A stretch of DNA of 53,775 nt from Hymenopellis radicata (Eukaryota; Basidiomycota; Agaricomycetes; Agaricales; Physalacriaceae). Shown piece after piece: positions 32,920-43,741 of this stretch. A model generated the notes under the pieces. That model made no database searches, had not been told where the DNA came from, and was given only the letters and a program-made list of their open reading frames with translations. Made by a program: the position numbers and the translations under genes. Each line of letters begins with the position of its first letter. Within the stretch, counting starts at the first letter, position 1. The stretch is taken from contig JADNRX010000366.1 in the NCBI GenBank assembly GCA_015501595.1, positions 1 through 53,775 on the forward strand, given 5' to 3'.

Positions 32920-35900
32920 CTACACAATACCCCGACGAGCGCGTTTCTTCTCAATCTTCCCACACCACTCCTTCGCAAACTTTAGCAGCTGATGAACGTG
33001 CCCATCCTGAAGCTGCGTCATGTCAGAGACAGCCACAAAGCCCGCATCTGATAGAACATTTGGTGTATAGGATTTGGCCTGTAATCCCTCGAGTGCGACA
33101 TCAATGTTGATCTGAGGTACCCTTCGTGCCTTCTGGAATGCCGCCATGAATGCCGTCAACTCATCTTCAACCTGGGGTGGAGGCGACGACATTAGATTAC
33201 GTTGGACGGGGGACTCGGAGGATGAGGACGATGCATGCGGAGCAGAAGGCGCGTGTGAAGATGTTGCCGAAGATGAGGAGTTTGTCGAAGCCTGTACCAT
33301 CTGTGTGACACTCAGCGCAAGCAACGTTTGCAGAGACTCTTGGATAGAAGCAGTCTCCGAGTCGTTTGTAGTAGCAGGACGAGGGCCCGTACGGCCGCGT
33401 GGCTTCGCAGCGGATACACTCGACGACAACAATGATGATGGCCCGGAACTGACAACGGGATTCCCCTGCCATTTTGCCAGAAGCTCCAATGGTGGCGGAT
33501 CTTTTGCGTTCCCCTTTCCCGATGCCTGGTAGATAAAATCATGATGAAGAACACATAAAGATATCAAAATGACACATACAACATATTTCACCCAATCAGG
33601 AAGACGGAATCGGTTCAATTGAAGGTGGGCCTTGTCGCCGTCGATGTAGCAGCCATTTTCGCCGTGAATAGCGCATGGCCATGCGGCTCTGATATCACTA
33701 GAAGCAAACCCGATAGCTTGCTCATCCGCCGAATAAGAGCTGGAGTGCGGGACCTAGAATCTGATCAAACAATGTTGACCATCACTTGCAGAACACCTAC
33801 GGAAGTCCCAAAACTAATTTCAAGCTCGGGTTCAGGCGAGCGAGGCTGTTAGAGGATGTCAGACTCGTCTAGAGACCTCAACGAGTCCGACGCGAGTCAG
33901 ACTCGCGACTCGTGACGCGAGTACTCACGCAAAAAGAAGTCCAGTTCAGACTCGCGTCGGACTCGACTCGCGATGACTTACGAGTCATCGCGAGTCCACT
34001 CGCGAGTACTCACCATGAGTCCGAGTCATCTCGGATACTCGCGAGTACTCGCGAGTCCATACGCCCCCAAGTATTCATGCGCAGCGAGCATCCCCGGGCA
34101 ATGGCACGGGGACAGTCAGCTGGGCATGAGGATGGGGTGGGGGTGATGGTAGATAGGGAAGGGAATGGTGGTGGTAGTGGAGGGAATGGTGGTGATAGTG
34201 GAGGAAGTGGTGGTGGTCGTCACGTCCTCCTCTGCTCGCATCCTCCGCTTCATCGCATCCGCCTCTCCATTGCATCCTCCTCTCCATTGCATCCTCCTCT
34301 CCATTGCATCCTCCTCTCCATCGCGTCGTTGTCCTCCTGGTCGTCGTTGGGTCCGTTGCCAAGGCGTTGTCATCATCGTGTCCATGCTACTGTCACAGAG
34401 ACAGCAGCAGCACGCCCGGTACAGAGCCAGAGTGTGAATCTGCACCCTATAGGCTGCCTGACAATCGTCAGAGCAGCGGGAGCGACAATCGTCACTCCCT
34501 GGGTGGTCGTAGTCGTCGTGGCGGGTTATGCGTCCTGGAGACGACTTTAAGTCGTCTCCTATCGACGCCGACTCAAAGTCGAGCGCCGATTGCATCGACA
34601 CCGACTTGAAGTCGAGTGTCAATAGCGTTGTTGCCGACTTGCAGTCGAGCAACGGTGGTGGTGGTGGGAGGAACTCAAGGAGATCGATTTTCCGACCGTT
34701 CCACTGGGTATCTGACGAGAAAGGAAGGAGGAAAAGAAAGGAAAAAAAGGAGATTTCGGGCTTTCCTTAAATAGATCAATGCCGCTGGCGTACGCGGCGC
34801 ACGCCACCCTTACAGGTAGCTCAACGCCATTGGCGTCGTGGCCTTGCACTGCCATCTTGAGTTCACTTACTGTCAAAATAAACTTTTTATTCTAACTAAC
34901 CACTAAGAACCAGTAGAACGAGGATAACTAATGTTCTTGTTAAGCACGGCGCATCTACGGCCATGATCAACACCCCCGGGACACTTATCATCGAGATTAC
35001 CACATGAAATGCACGGCGACGTGCATGGAGATCCGGGCCAGGTGCTTCGACCACATCGTCGACAGCTCCTACGTTTCCTGTCCTCCGCGGCAACTTCACG
35101 ACGTCATTTTGTAGGCTGCACAATGTCGTCGTGATCTAGAGGCGAGACATGCCTCGCTCGCGGGACTGTCGCGGGAACAGAACTACCAACACGGGCGTGT
35201 TCCGGTACCTGACTCCGTCAGTTGTGATTTCGTGCAGCGTGTCCCCGATTCTCAGCAAGAACATCGTTGTTGATGCTATTGGGATAGCAGATAACCTTGT
35301 GAGTACCCCGACAACTAGTAGATGATAAACACATACATAGAAAATGAGTTCTGCATATCTTCATCAGTAGGCGCAGCAACCAGAGGGGATTCAGTATGAC
35401 TCGGCGGATAGTCTCTTTGTGCACCGTAAGCCGTCGCTGTTGTCGAAATTGATGCTGGAACTTCCGTAGAACGAGATTCAGGATCAATTTCCAGAACACC
35501 ACGTTGAGGATTGGTCGAGTGAGCATCTGTGAGAAATGCTGAGAACGGAAGTTCTGGCGCGGCGAAAGAAGTATTGTCGTGCCGCCATGCTCAAAAAATG
35601 TCTGCCCAGTTTCTCGCAGTTCAGGGGGTGGAAAAGAGGTGGAGAATTTAGTTTTATGACAGAGGCAGATAAAGGATGATATGAGCACGCGTCGTTTGTG
35701 TGTTCCACGGTGCACAGTCGCGTCCAGTGCTGGTAGGAGGAGAGGAAGACTAGGCGCTGACATCAGCATCCGGCGCTAGCTTCCCAAAACGGGCAGCTGG
35801 CAGTTAACATGGCAGTTAACGCTCGGCATGGCAGTTAACACCCGGCATGGCAGTTAACAACCCAGTGCAACGATCGTTCAATCAGGAGATCTGCCCGATC

Positions 35901-37211
35901 GCACGCTTACGCGTCGCTTCGGAACTCGGCCCGAGTCGCCGGATCTGGCGAAATTGTTGCGTATAGCTCGTTTGAGCCACGCAAGGTCCGTTTGAGTTGG
36001 TAAAAATTTGTAAATTAAGATAAAATACATACCTAAATATTTGCGAGTCATCGTGTGATGACTCGTGGTCTGCAGATGGATACTCAGACTCGCGACCAGA
36101 CTCGCGAGTATGTGACTCGCGAGTCACGCGAGTGCGAACGCCGACGTGCCCGAAGCGAGTCGAGTCACCAGATGACTCGGTGACCCGGTGACTCGTTGAG
36201 GTCTCTAGACTCGTCTGGTAGATCATTGACTTCATACCCGTTTGCTCCCACGTGTCTTGAACAATCCCATTGAATCTAGGTCGAAGAAGACACTGACAGT
36301 ATCCACAGCCTTGGCCTTGGCGCCACGACTAGCGATCGAGGATTTGAACGTGCTCTGGGTCATCGTCCATTGCGCATCTGTTGAGATTGTCGGTGCCTTT
36401 GATGCGCCGCCACTGTTGACATGTTAGCATAGCACATATACAGAAAGTGCACGTACACAGATCCGGGCCACCAAAACTTGAATTCGGGGCCTTCCTGGAT
36501 ACCCACACCATACGAATCCTGGAGATTACTGTAGCGTTTCGACCGTAACTTCACAGCCTGTGACCCGTTATGGTCTGAAGTTACAGCGAACAGCTTCACA
36601 GACCCTTAAATTGCCTTATTTGGACAGTCCCACCTATGGTGGGACCTGAAATTTCCTTATTTGGAGGCTCGTGCCTGGCCAAAGTGGTCCGTGACCCATT
36701 ATGGTGTATATATAGCTTCACTTCAAAGACCTCTGTGACCCGTTATGTGAATTTGCGGTCGAAACGCTACAGTATGAGCCTCCAAGGCTGCGGGTATGAA
36801 AGCAGAGCGGGAGATGTCGAAGATGGCAACTTTAGACGGAACCTGCATGGTCTCAGACTTCTTCTTGAGCTTCGGTGGCAGCCCTCGGGTACGAGTCGTG
36901 ACTGTACTACTATCAACGACGGGTGTCCAGTCAACAGTCACATTGACAAAGAAGAGTGGCTTCGGCACTGCGGTTGCTAGAAACACCGAATGTTAAGCAA
37001 GTTCAATAAGTTATGTAAATGATGAAATACCTTCACGGACATCCTGGGATGCAGGTTGAGTGCCCTCGACCGGAGCGAGAGCTGGATCGATGTAGATATC
37101 AGTGCCAGGAATACGATATGGACGTGCAAGCTCGGGCTGGAAGGTAGGAGTCACGATAAGCTCTTGGAAAGCAGTACCCATAGGGCGAGACTGAGAAGAG
37201 CTATTAGCCAT
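32920..37211 (-). CDS. Accessory gene of the Tc1-like transposon, interrupted by a MITE
   Basis: Six exons on the minus strand: 37211-37031, 36976-36457 (holding the MITE), 36412-36238, 33845-33801, 33753-33580, 33525-32920. Without the MITE they sum to exactly 485 codons. The protein starts MANSSSQSRPMGTAFQEL. A middle part contains WPCAIHGENGCYIDGDKAHL then LPDWVKYVASGKG, a Cys/His-containing module I associate with unnamed Agaricomycete proteins (zinc binding is only a guess). The Ser/Thr-rich tail ends in a helical segment (IDVALEGLQAKSYTPNVLSD, then GHVHQLLKFAKEW) resembling a SAM domain. It has no transposase motifs. The 2.3-kb hAT-type element sits within a 46-nt intron; the MITE sits in exon 2 and introduces a stop, so this copy is broken. 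Its role in transposition is unknown. Confidence 0.75.
33870..34062. repeat. Left subterminal palindrome cluster of the hAT-type element
   Basis: Repeated gactcg, cgagtc and actcgcgagt words fill the first 190 bp. Such clusters are typical hAT transposase-binding regions; the right end has a matching cluster at 36045-36207. Confidence 0.75.
34250..34335 (+). repeat. 17-bp tandem repeat
   Basis: ccattgcatcctcctct is repeated at 34267, 34284, 34301 and 34318 (the last partial), with degenerate copies before. It lies inside the hAT-type element. Confidence 0.85.
34541..34650. repeat. Four spaced palindromes inside the hAT-type element
   Basis: cgactttaagtcg, cgactcaaagtcg, cgacttgaagtcg and cgacttgcagtcg recur about every 30 bp. 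They are nearly self-complementary, so both strands show similar open frames. Confidence 0.6.
35799..35858 (+). repeat. Short repeat ggcagttaac, four copies
   Basis: Copies at 35799, 35811, 35830 and 35849, the last two joined by a cggcat spacer. Inside the hAT-type element, just before its right subterminal region. Confidence 0.85.
36045..36207. repeat. Right subterminal palindrome cluster of the hAT-type element
   Basis: Dense gactcg/cgagtc words and actcgcgagt palindromes mirror the left cluster and end in the 18-bp terminal repeat. Confidence 0.75.
36529..36772. mobile_element. 244-bp MITE with TA target duplication (family A, copy 2)
   Basis: Ends CTGTAGCGTTTCGACCG and its inverse, flanked by TA (36527-36528, 36773-36774). 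The inner part has the aattcacataacgggtcac word shared with 2918-3172. It interrupts exon 2 of the accessory gene. Deleting the element with one TA leaves the codons on both sides in frame (LEAH|NLQDSYGVG). It also holds a central inverted repeat, gtcccacc...ggtgggac. Confidence 0.88.
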
Positions 37212-37436
37212 TATGGACACCCCAGATGAACGAGAGACAAGAATGTGCAGAAGAGGTAGCCTTCAAGATCTTGCTTTAGTACGGTGTTTCTTCTGTGCAC
37301 GGACCAGGTGTAAATTCACAATAACGACCGATAAATATGGTGTCATTATCATTTAAGACAGCGACGAGGCCGCAGAGCCCATTGTGCGAAGGCGCGCTGT
37401 GGCGGTTAAGGACGGGAGCGTCACGGCAACGTTGTC

Positions 37437-37527
37437 ATGTCACTTGTTTGGCTCTGATCGAGCCGGACCGAAAGTCGCTGGAGCGAAATGAGAATTTGCG
37501 AGTTTCACATATTTATGCAAACGACTG
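37437..37527 (-). repeat. Right terminal inverted repeat of the Tc1-like transposon
   Basis: 91 bp, inverse of 31587-31677 with one mismatch. Confidence 0.95.
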
Positions 37528-37539
37528 TAATAGACATGG

Positions 37540-37717
37540 ACGTACACTGATCCTCCTCGTCCATCGAAATATCTGATATCTTGTCCCATTTCTTGATATG
37601 CCCATCCGCGCGGCGGTTGAGTGCCTTTGGCTTTTTGCCAGACGAGCCTTTAGCTTTCGAGCCAAAGCGGAAAGAGAGTCGGAAATTGGATTTCGGACCG
37701 AAGTCGGCAACTTGCAC
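37540..37717 (-). CDS. Possible exon of an unknown gene next to the transposon
   Basis: A minus-strand frame (VQVADFGPKSNFRLSFRFGS, then GHIKKWDKISDISMDEEDQ) ends in a possible donor (gtacgt) just beside the transposon insertion. The likely continuation lies beyond the transposon on its left side. No recognised domain. If real, the Tc1-like element sits in this gene's intron or 3' part. Confidence 0.3.
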
Positions 37718-37821
37718 GCTCGTGTCGACGTCGCGCCTAGCGCGCCCGACGACGCTTTCTAGGCCATTACTACCGCAGTCGCCTTACAGCCTTCCATGCC
37801 TCCCTCCCCGCCCTTGCGACC

Positions 37822-38153
37822 ATGAACCAAGCCATGAAGCGCAAAAAAACCGGCGCTCACAAGAGTCCAAAGCGCCGCTGCTCAACACCTCTCCGCAGCG
37901 CAAAGGCGTCTGCACTGGCATCATCATAGCCAAGCGCAAGAAGCCCAACTCGGCCAAGCTCAAGGAAGCTGACGAACGGCAACTCACTGCAGGCGTATAT
38001 CCAGGGTGAAGGGCATAATTTGCAGGACCATAGTGTGATGCTCATTTGTGGTGGACGATCCGAGGATTTGCCGGGTGTCAAGTATAAGGTTATTCATAGT
38101 TTGTTGGACTTTAGCAGTGTTGCGGGTCGGAAGACTGCACATAGTACGTATGG
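37822..38153 (+). pseudogene. Decayed mitochondrial ribosomal protein uS12 (MRPS12-like) copy
   Basis: In pieces across three frames the sequence gives MNQAMKRKKTGAHKS, then [20 protein letters not shown], then [40 protein letters not shown] and [10 protein letters not shown]. These are the ordered landmarks of bacterial-type uS12 (decoding-centre protein), here in its nucleus-encoded mitochondrial form. At least two frame changes occur, and several residues of the PNSA-RKVARVR loop are missing, which is essential in functional uS12. A gtatgt donor follows the last conserved block, but no good final exon was found. A functional copy should exist elsewhere in the genome. Confidence 0.65.
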
Positions 38154-38379
38154 GTATGTGTGTTCTTTTTCTTTAACAATTTTGTTAGTGCATTTTTTTT
38201 ATTGTTATTATTACATTGACAGACTTCTTTTGAAGCTTACTTATGATACAGGCATGACTTTAACATTCTGAATTTAGTTTCATTGTCTGCAGACCTCAAC
38301 ACGATATATCACAGCTTTAGTAATGTAATGATAGCTCATAAAATCTATGAAAAATATGCTAGAAACTTGTAGGATAAAG
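38154..38379. other. Intergenic region, AT-rich
   Basis: T-rich sequence between the uS12 relic and the NLR 3' end. No gene seen. Confidence 0.4.
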
Positions 38380-41300
38380 TTAACCTATATAGCACTTCTT
38401 CCAGTTCTTACCAAGATGAGCATCTGAAAAATCAATAGTAAGATCACCTAAGCGTGAAATGACAAATTGACAGCAGGGAGTACGAAGAGCAGTGATTAAT
38501 GTTGAGGGAAGCCACAGAAGTCTTTCCTGATGCAAAGAGACCAACCAGCCTTCTTGTTGAACCCTCCAAGCTTGTAGACTTGCAGAGGCTAAGAGAAATA
38601 TCAGTAAGCAATATATAATCAAGAAAAAGTAATTCACAAACCTAAAGTTTGAGAGAAAAAGCAGGGCTGATCATATAACACAGAGGTAATGGGATGGCTG
38701 TGATCTGTCTGCACATTCCATACCCGCACTGTCTTATCCCATGAGGCAGAGATAATATATCGGCCATCATGTGAGAATGAGGCAGAGCTGACCCAATCTG
38801 TATGCCCCTCCAGCATCAGCTCTTCCTTGCCTGTCTCCACATTCCACACTCTCACTGTCTTATCACTCGAGGCAGAGAGAATGTGTTGACCATCATGTGA
38901 GAATGAGGCAGAGCTGACACAATGTGTATGCCCCTCCAGAATCAGCTCTTCCTTGCCTGTCTCTGCATTCCATACTCGCACTGTCTTGTCATGCGAGGCA
39001 GAGACAATGTATTGGTCATTATGTGAGAATGAGGCAAAGCTGACCCGTTCTATATGCCCCTTCAGCATCAGCTCCTCCTTGCCTGTCTTCACATTCCATA
39101 TCCGCACTGTTCGGTCAGCCGAGGCAGAAACAATGTACTGATCATCATGTGAGAACAAGGCAGAGCTGACACAATGTGTATGCCCCTCCAGAATCAGCTC
39201 TTCCTTGCCTGTCTCTGCATTCCATACTCGTACTGTCTTATCATGCGAGGCAGAGACAATGTGCTGGTTATTATGTGAGAATGAGGCAAAGCTGACCCAT
39301 TTTATATGCCCCTCCAACATCAGCTTCTCCTTGCCTGTCTCCACATTCCATATCCGCACTGTTCGGTCAGCCGAGGCAGAAATAATGTACTGATCATCAT
39401 GTGAGAATGAGGCAGAGTAGACCCAACCTGTGTGCCCCTCCAGCATCAGCTCCTCCTTGCCAGTCTTCACATTCCACACCCGCACTGTCTTATCATGTAA
39501 GGCAGAGACAATGTGCTGGCTATCATGTGAGAATGAGACAGAGCTGACCTGATCTGTATGCCTCTTCAGCATGGGCTCCTTCTTGCCTATCTTCGCATTC
39601 CACACTCTGACTTTCTCATCACCAGAGGCAGAGATAATGTGCTGGCTGTCAGATGAGAATGAGACAGAGACTATTGAATTTGTGTGTCCCTCTAGTATTA
39701 GCTCCTCCTTACCTATCTCAGTATTCCACATCCGCACTGTTCCATCAGCTGAGGCAGAAACAATGGACTGATCATCATGTGAGAATGAGGCAGAGTAGAC
39801 CCAATCTGTATGCCCCTCCAGCATCAGCTCCTCCTTGCCTGTCTTCACATTCCATATCCGCACTGTTCGGTCAGCTGAGGCAGAAACAATGTACTGATCA
39901 TCATGTGAGAACGAGGCAGAGCTGATACAATGTGTATGCCCCTCCAGAATCAGCTCTTCCTTGCCTGTCTCTGCATTCCATACTCGTACTGTCTTATCAG
40001 CCGAGGCAGAAACAATGTACTGATCATCATGTGAGAATGAGGCAGAGTAGACCCAATCTATATGCCCCTTCAGTATCAGCTTTTTCTTGCCTATCTCTGC
40101 ATTCCACACCCGCAGTCTCTTATCATTTGAGGCAGAGACAATGTGTCGGCCATCATGTGAGAATGAGGCAGAGCGGACCCAATCTGTATGCCCCTCCAGC
40201 TTCAGCTCTTCCTTGCCTGTCTCTACATTCCACACTCGCACTGTCTTATCCCACGAGGCAGAGACGATGTGTTGACTATCATATGAGAATGAGGCAGAGT
40301 CGATATAAGCTGTATGTCCCTTCAGCATCAGCTCCTCCTTGCCTGTCTCTGCATTCCACACCCGCACTGTCTTGTCAGATGAAGCAGAAACAATGTGTCG
40401 ACCATCATATGTGAATGAGGCAGAGCGGACCCAATTTGTATGCCCCTCCAGCATCAGCTCTTCCTTGCCTGTCTCTGCATTCCACACTCGCACTGTGTTA
40501 TCAGATAAAGCAGAAACAATGTGTCGATCATCGTATGAGAATGAGGCAGATATAACTATACTATTATGTTGTGTAATTGTTGTTAACAGATATTCTCTCC
40601 TTCTTGTACCCAACAATTTTGGAAGGCCTATAAAGTTTTTTTTTCCATCTATGTAGAAGCTTTGACTCTCCATTATAGACAGTGAGTGCAGATATATATA
40701 AATGAGGTGTTGATGCTGCAAGAGAGTTGGAGATAAATGCTGTTGCAAAGTTCTGAGCTTCTTTCAAATCGCACAATAGTATAGTAGCCATCTCATCTTT
40801 TGTTTCACATCGCTATATATACTCAGTATTCAGGATAGCATAATAATATTTGAAAAACTCACAACTTTCAGAGCCTCACATGCAATTCTGAGTGCTGTTA
40901 TGCACTCATCTCCATAGCTAATGATGTTCATAGTCTCAATCCAAAAAAGAAGTTGATCATTACAAAATAATTGTAATCTTGTTATGACTTCAGCTTGGAC
41001 TGTTATACTATATAAGCCATGATCAAGATGTTCAGCCCAATGACGACAAACATAACGAAGAAGAGGTGCAATGTGATTATTGATACGCTCAGTAAGGTCT
41101 GGGACTTCAGAATCGAGAAGAAAGGAGGATGTGAGATTGCAAATATTAAAGCACAAATCACGCTTCATAATAGTAAAGCATCTTTGAGCAAGCAAGGCAT
41201 GCTGAGTAGCAGTATTGCATATGTAGATTGAGCTCCTCTCAAAGTCACACATGAAGTCGTAAAACGACTTGTGATACCAATATACGTGATCATCATGCTT

Positions 41301-43174
41301 TGATATATATAATACTGCATGGAGGTCTTCAATAACAGGATTCACAATACACATATCACAGGTAGAGAGACCACTGAGCACTGAAATAGATACTGGCTCC
41401 TCTGCACATAAAATAGTATATAAGATTTTGAGGCGACTATGGCAAAGTGTTTCCCCAACTGATGCAAAAACATCTTGCAGTACTTGACTGTATAGTTGAT
41501 CTATAGGAAGGATATCGACACTGTCAGAACGCTTAGGCCAGGCCTCTAGTAAACTATTTAGCTGCTGAAGGCGTTCATCGCCATAACCTCGTGAGATAAA
41601 CCTAACTGCAGTGGCAGCATAGACAAAGAGACCACCAGCAGTCTCTGCCAGCTTCTCAAGTTGAGATGTACCACAGAGATCAGGAAGCACAGCAGACAGA
41701 AATGTAAGAATGTCATGCTGAACATTATCTCTCGTCACCTCCTCAAGATGACAGATAAAGTCAGAGTCAAGGGCAGTACACCTTTTAACTAACTTTGACT
41801 CTCGCCGACTTGTAATGAGGAATTTAAGTCCTTTTAGACTGCCTGCTTTGACAGCAGTGATCAACTCACTCAGGAATTCCCAGCCACCTTGAACCTCATC
41901 CAAAGCATCGACAACGACAACATAAGGGGGAAATCAGGGAGGCGGTTGCTTGCTGATTTCTGCCATGGTTTGACAAGGAGATCCTTCATCTGTTTAGCAG
42001 AGGAATCAGCAGAATCTAAATCCGCTTTGAGAAGGGCAGTTCCAAAGGAGCGTGAATAGCGAGCTAATTGATACACAATGGAAGGGATGATATGTTTTCG
42101 CTCTCGCAACTCTGCAAGCTGTCGGGAGCAAAAGAAGGAAGCGCCAAGGATGTGTGGATCTTCGGCATCAAGAGACTTGCACACCGAGTATGCAATTGTC
42201 GACTTTCCTGTCCCGGCCGAACCGTTCAGCCAGTATATGGACGCTGAATTCTCTGAGGATGGTTTTCGCGCCCACTCAACGAGGCGCTGAATGATCTCGA
42301 CACGCGTCCCGGAGTACACTCCCCGCGTGTGACACCAAGTGCCTCGGAATCGACATCGGCATCATAGCGGGCCTGACGAGACCGGGGCAAGCTATCGAGG
42401 CGGTGTTGATCGAGAGAGGAGAGGATGGCGGCGCTATTGCGCTCGATATTTAGGGATATAGCGAGCTAGCCAAAAGTTTTAGGATGGATGGGTAGGCAAA
42501 GCAGATACACACATGAAAGTCCTTTGTGCTTGCTTCCAACTCTTGGAAGACCCTCTTGAGTTCTCTGATATCGTCGTCACTAGTCAAGGTGCGGTTCAAA
42601 AGGGACCTCGAAGCCCTCTCGTGAAGTTTAGAGATTTGTGTGGCAAGGACTCTGAGGCGAATATGAGTTTGTATCCAAGTGCAGGTTACGACGTACTTAG
42701 CAAACTCATTCGCTGCGTTCGTTTGCGACTTTGCATATTCCGGATCCGACTGCATTAGCGCGGCGTTGATGGTCTCGAGGCGCTTCTGTATGAGGGATAT
42801 CAAGTCGCGCATATCCTCCCTGTGATCGCTAACATCCTATATTGGAATTTATCAGTTCATGAAAAGCAGGGGAACGTTACGAATCCACGTACATGAATAA
42901 GAGCAACCAACGCATTAATCGCGGCGACGGGAGTCTTGAATGGGGTTCCGTCCAGGCATTTCTCGGCTCTCTTCAACAACATCTCGATGCCAGTCCAGGT
43001 GACCTTGGCTGTTCCCTTCCAGTCGATTGCAGCATTCTGAGTTGTTGCCACATTCTGCGTTGTTGCCACATTCTGAGTCGTTGGCACGGCAGGCCCTGGC
43101 AAGGACCCTAGAGCCTGAGGAGATCCAGGGCTCTTGCGATGCAATTTCTTCAAGACTTTAACGACTTTGCGCAT
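38380..43174 (-). CDS. NLR-type STAND protein: 4-helix N-domain, NACHT, 15 WD40 repeats
   Basis: Five exons (43174-42893, 42836-42513, 42465-40863, 40791-38642, 38588-38380). The N-terminus has TTQNVA tandem units, then helices (AEKCLDGTPFKTPVAAINAL, DVSDHREDMRDLISLIQKRL) resembling the MLKL-like four-helix bundle of basidiomycete NLRs. NACHT shows Walker A WLNGSAGTGKST, Walker B VVVVDALDEV and ITSRRE. STPHLYISAL leads into fifteen 42-residue WD40 repeats (ETGKEELMLEGHTDWVxSAS pattern), then a conserved C-cap (DGLTIDFS-like, AHLGKNWKKCYIG). Such proteins are sensors in non-self recognition and cell death, by analogy with HET-E; ligand unknown. Three run-length discrepancies (C4 42321-42324, G5 41926-41930, T9 40636-40644) break the frame. 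With +1, +1 and -1 the total is exactly 1,523 codons. Confidence 0.85.
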
Positions 43175-43212
43175 TGCTGTTGGGAGCGATGGACGTTGTG
43201 GTATGATGAAGG

Positions 43213-43741
43213 AAAGCAGTACGTGGGAAGACGCAAAGCAGTATGTGGGAAGATACAAAGCAGTGCGTGGGAAGATACACAGCATGTCCATCATCATAGC
43301 TGGCTATGATCGCGCTATTTATAACGCGTCTTCAATCTTATCTGGCGCGTCGCGCATCCGACCCATCCCCGCTACTGTCGTCTTCCAAGCATCTCGATTC
43401 TCGACCCACACGTCTTTCAGCAAAAACTGACGGAACAACCACCGCGAATCCGGAGTGGTGTTGTGTTGTGTATGCAGGATAAGAGAGCTCAGCATCTGCC
43501 TCGGACGCGCTTGCCGCCCTCGTAGGAGGAAGACGCCGCGTGTTTAGCCGTAAACTCACCTAAGCATGAATCGCGATTATGCTCGACCTCATCAGAACCA
43601 GTACGCGCTCTAACTCGTCTGGATTTCATCCTCGGACTGGTGCAGGCAACTTGTCAGAACAACAAATCCGATTCCTTGTATGTACGTGCTCCGCGCAGAG
43701 GGTCATTGGTTCATATCACGGTCTGTCTTTACCATTATCAG
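43213..43741. repeat. Duplicated 5'-flank segment (copy 1, upstream of the NLR)
   Basis: Starts with tandem agcagtacgtgggaaga units, then shares long near-identical blocks (gcgtcttcaatcttatctgg; gaggaagac; cctcatcagaaccagtac) with 50090-50495 in the same orientation. In both places the segment lies directly upstream of a minus-strand NTPase gene, so it probably carries their promoters. Confidence 0.8.

Larger units (their letters stand above)
33870..36207. mobile_element. 2,338-bp non-autonomous hAT-type element nested in an intron
   Basis: Ends are an 18-bp inverted repeat, TAGAGACCTCAACGAGTC, flanked by a perfect 8-bp duplication GACTCGTC (33862-33869 and 36208-36215), the hallmark of hAT transposition. 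Both subterminal regions are packed with actcgcgagt-like palindromes. I find no hAT transposase (no dimerisation-domain or C2H2/BED motif); a 183-codon minus frame at 35218-35769 is unrecognised. The insertion lies inside the intron between exons 3 and 4 of the accessory gene, which without it would be 46 nt long. Confidence 0.9.
31587..37527. mobile_element. 5,941-bp Tc1/mariner-like DNA transposon with two genes and two nested insertions
   Basis: The ends are 91-bp terminal inverted repeats (31587-31677 and 37437-37527) that differ at one position; both begin CAGTCGTTTGCATAAATATG. TA flanks each end (31585-31586, 37528-37529). The paralogous sequence at 46922-46955 reads straight across this junction with a single TA, confirming the boundaries. 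Inside are a plus-strand DDE transposase, a minus-strand 484-residue accessory gene, a 2,338-bp hAT-type element and a 244-bp MITE. Removing the nested insertions and their duplications leaves about 3.35 kb with two convergent genes filling most of it. Confidence 0.93.

Noticed and set aside
34075..34652. Long repetitive open frames on both strands inside the hAT-type element
   Set aside because: They arise from the 17-bp tandem repeat and palindromes, which read open on both strands; composition is low-complexity and no domain is seen.
38953..40656. Plus-strand open frames opposite the WD40 array
   Set aside because: They are antisense shadows of the 126-nt WD40 repeats; the repeated pattern mirrors the real minus-strand gene.
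43031..43085. Tandem cattctgagttgttgcca units considered as a CRISPR-like or satellite array
   Set aside because: Only three 21-bp units in direct succession without spacers, inside NLR exon 1, coding TTQNVA; it is a coding microsatellite.
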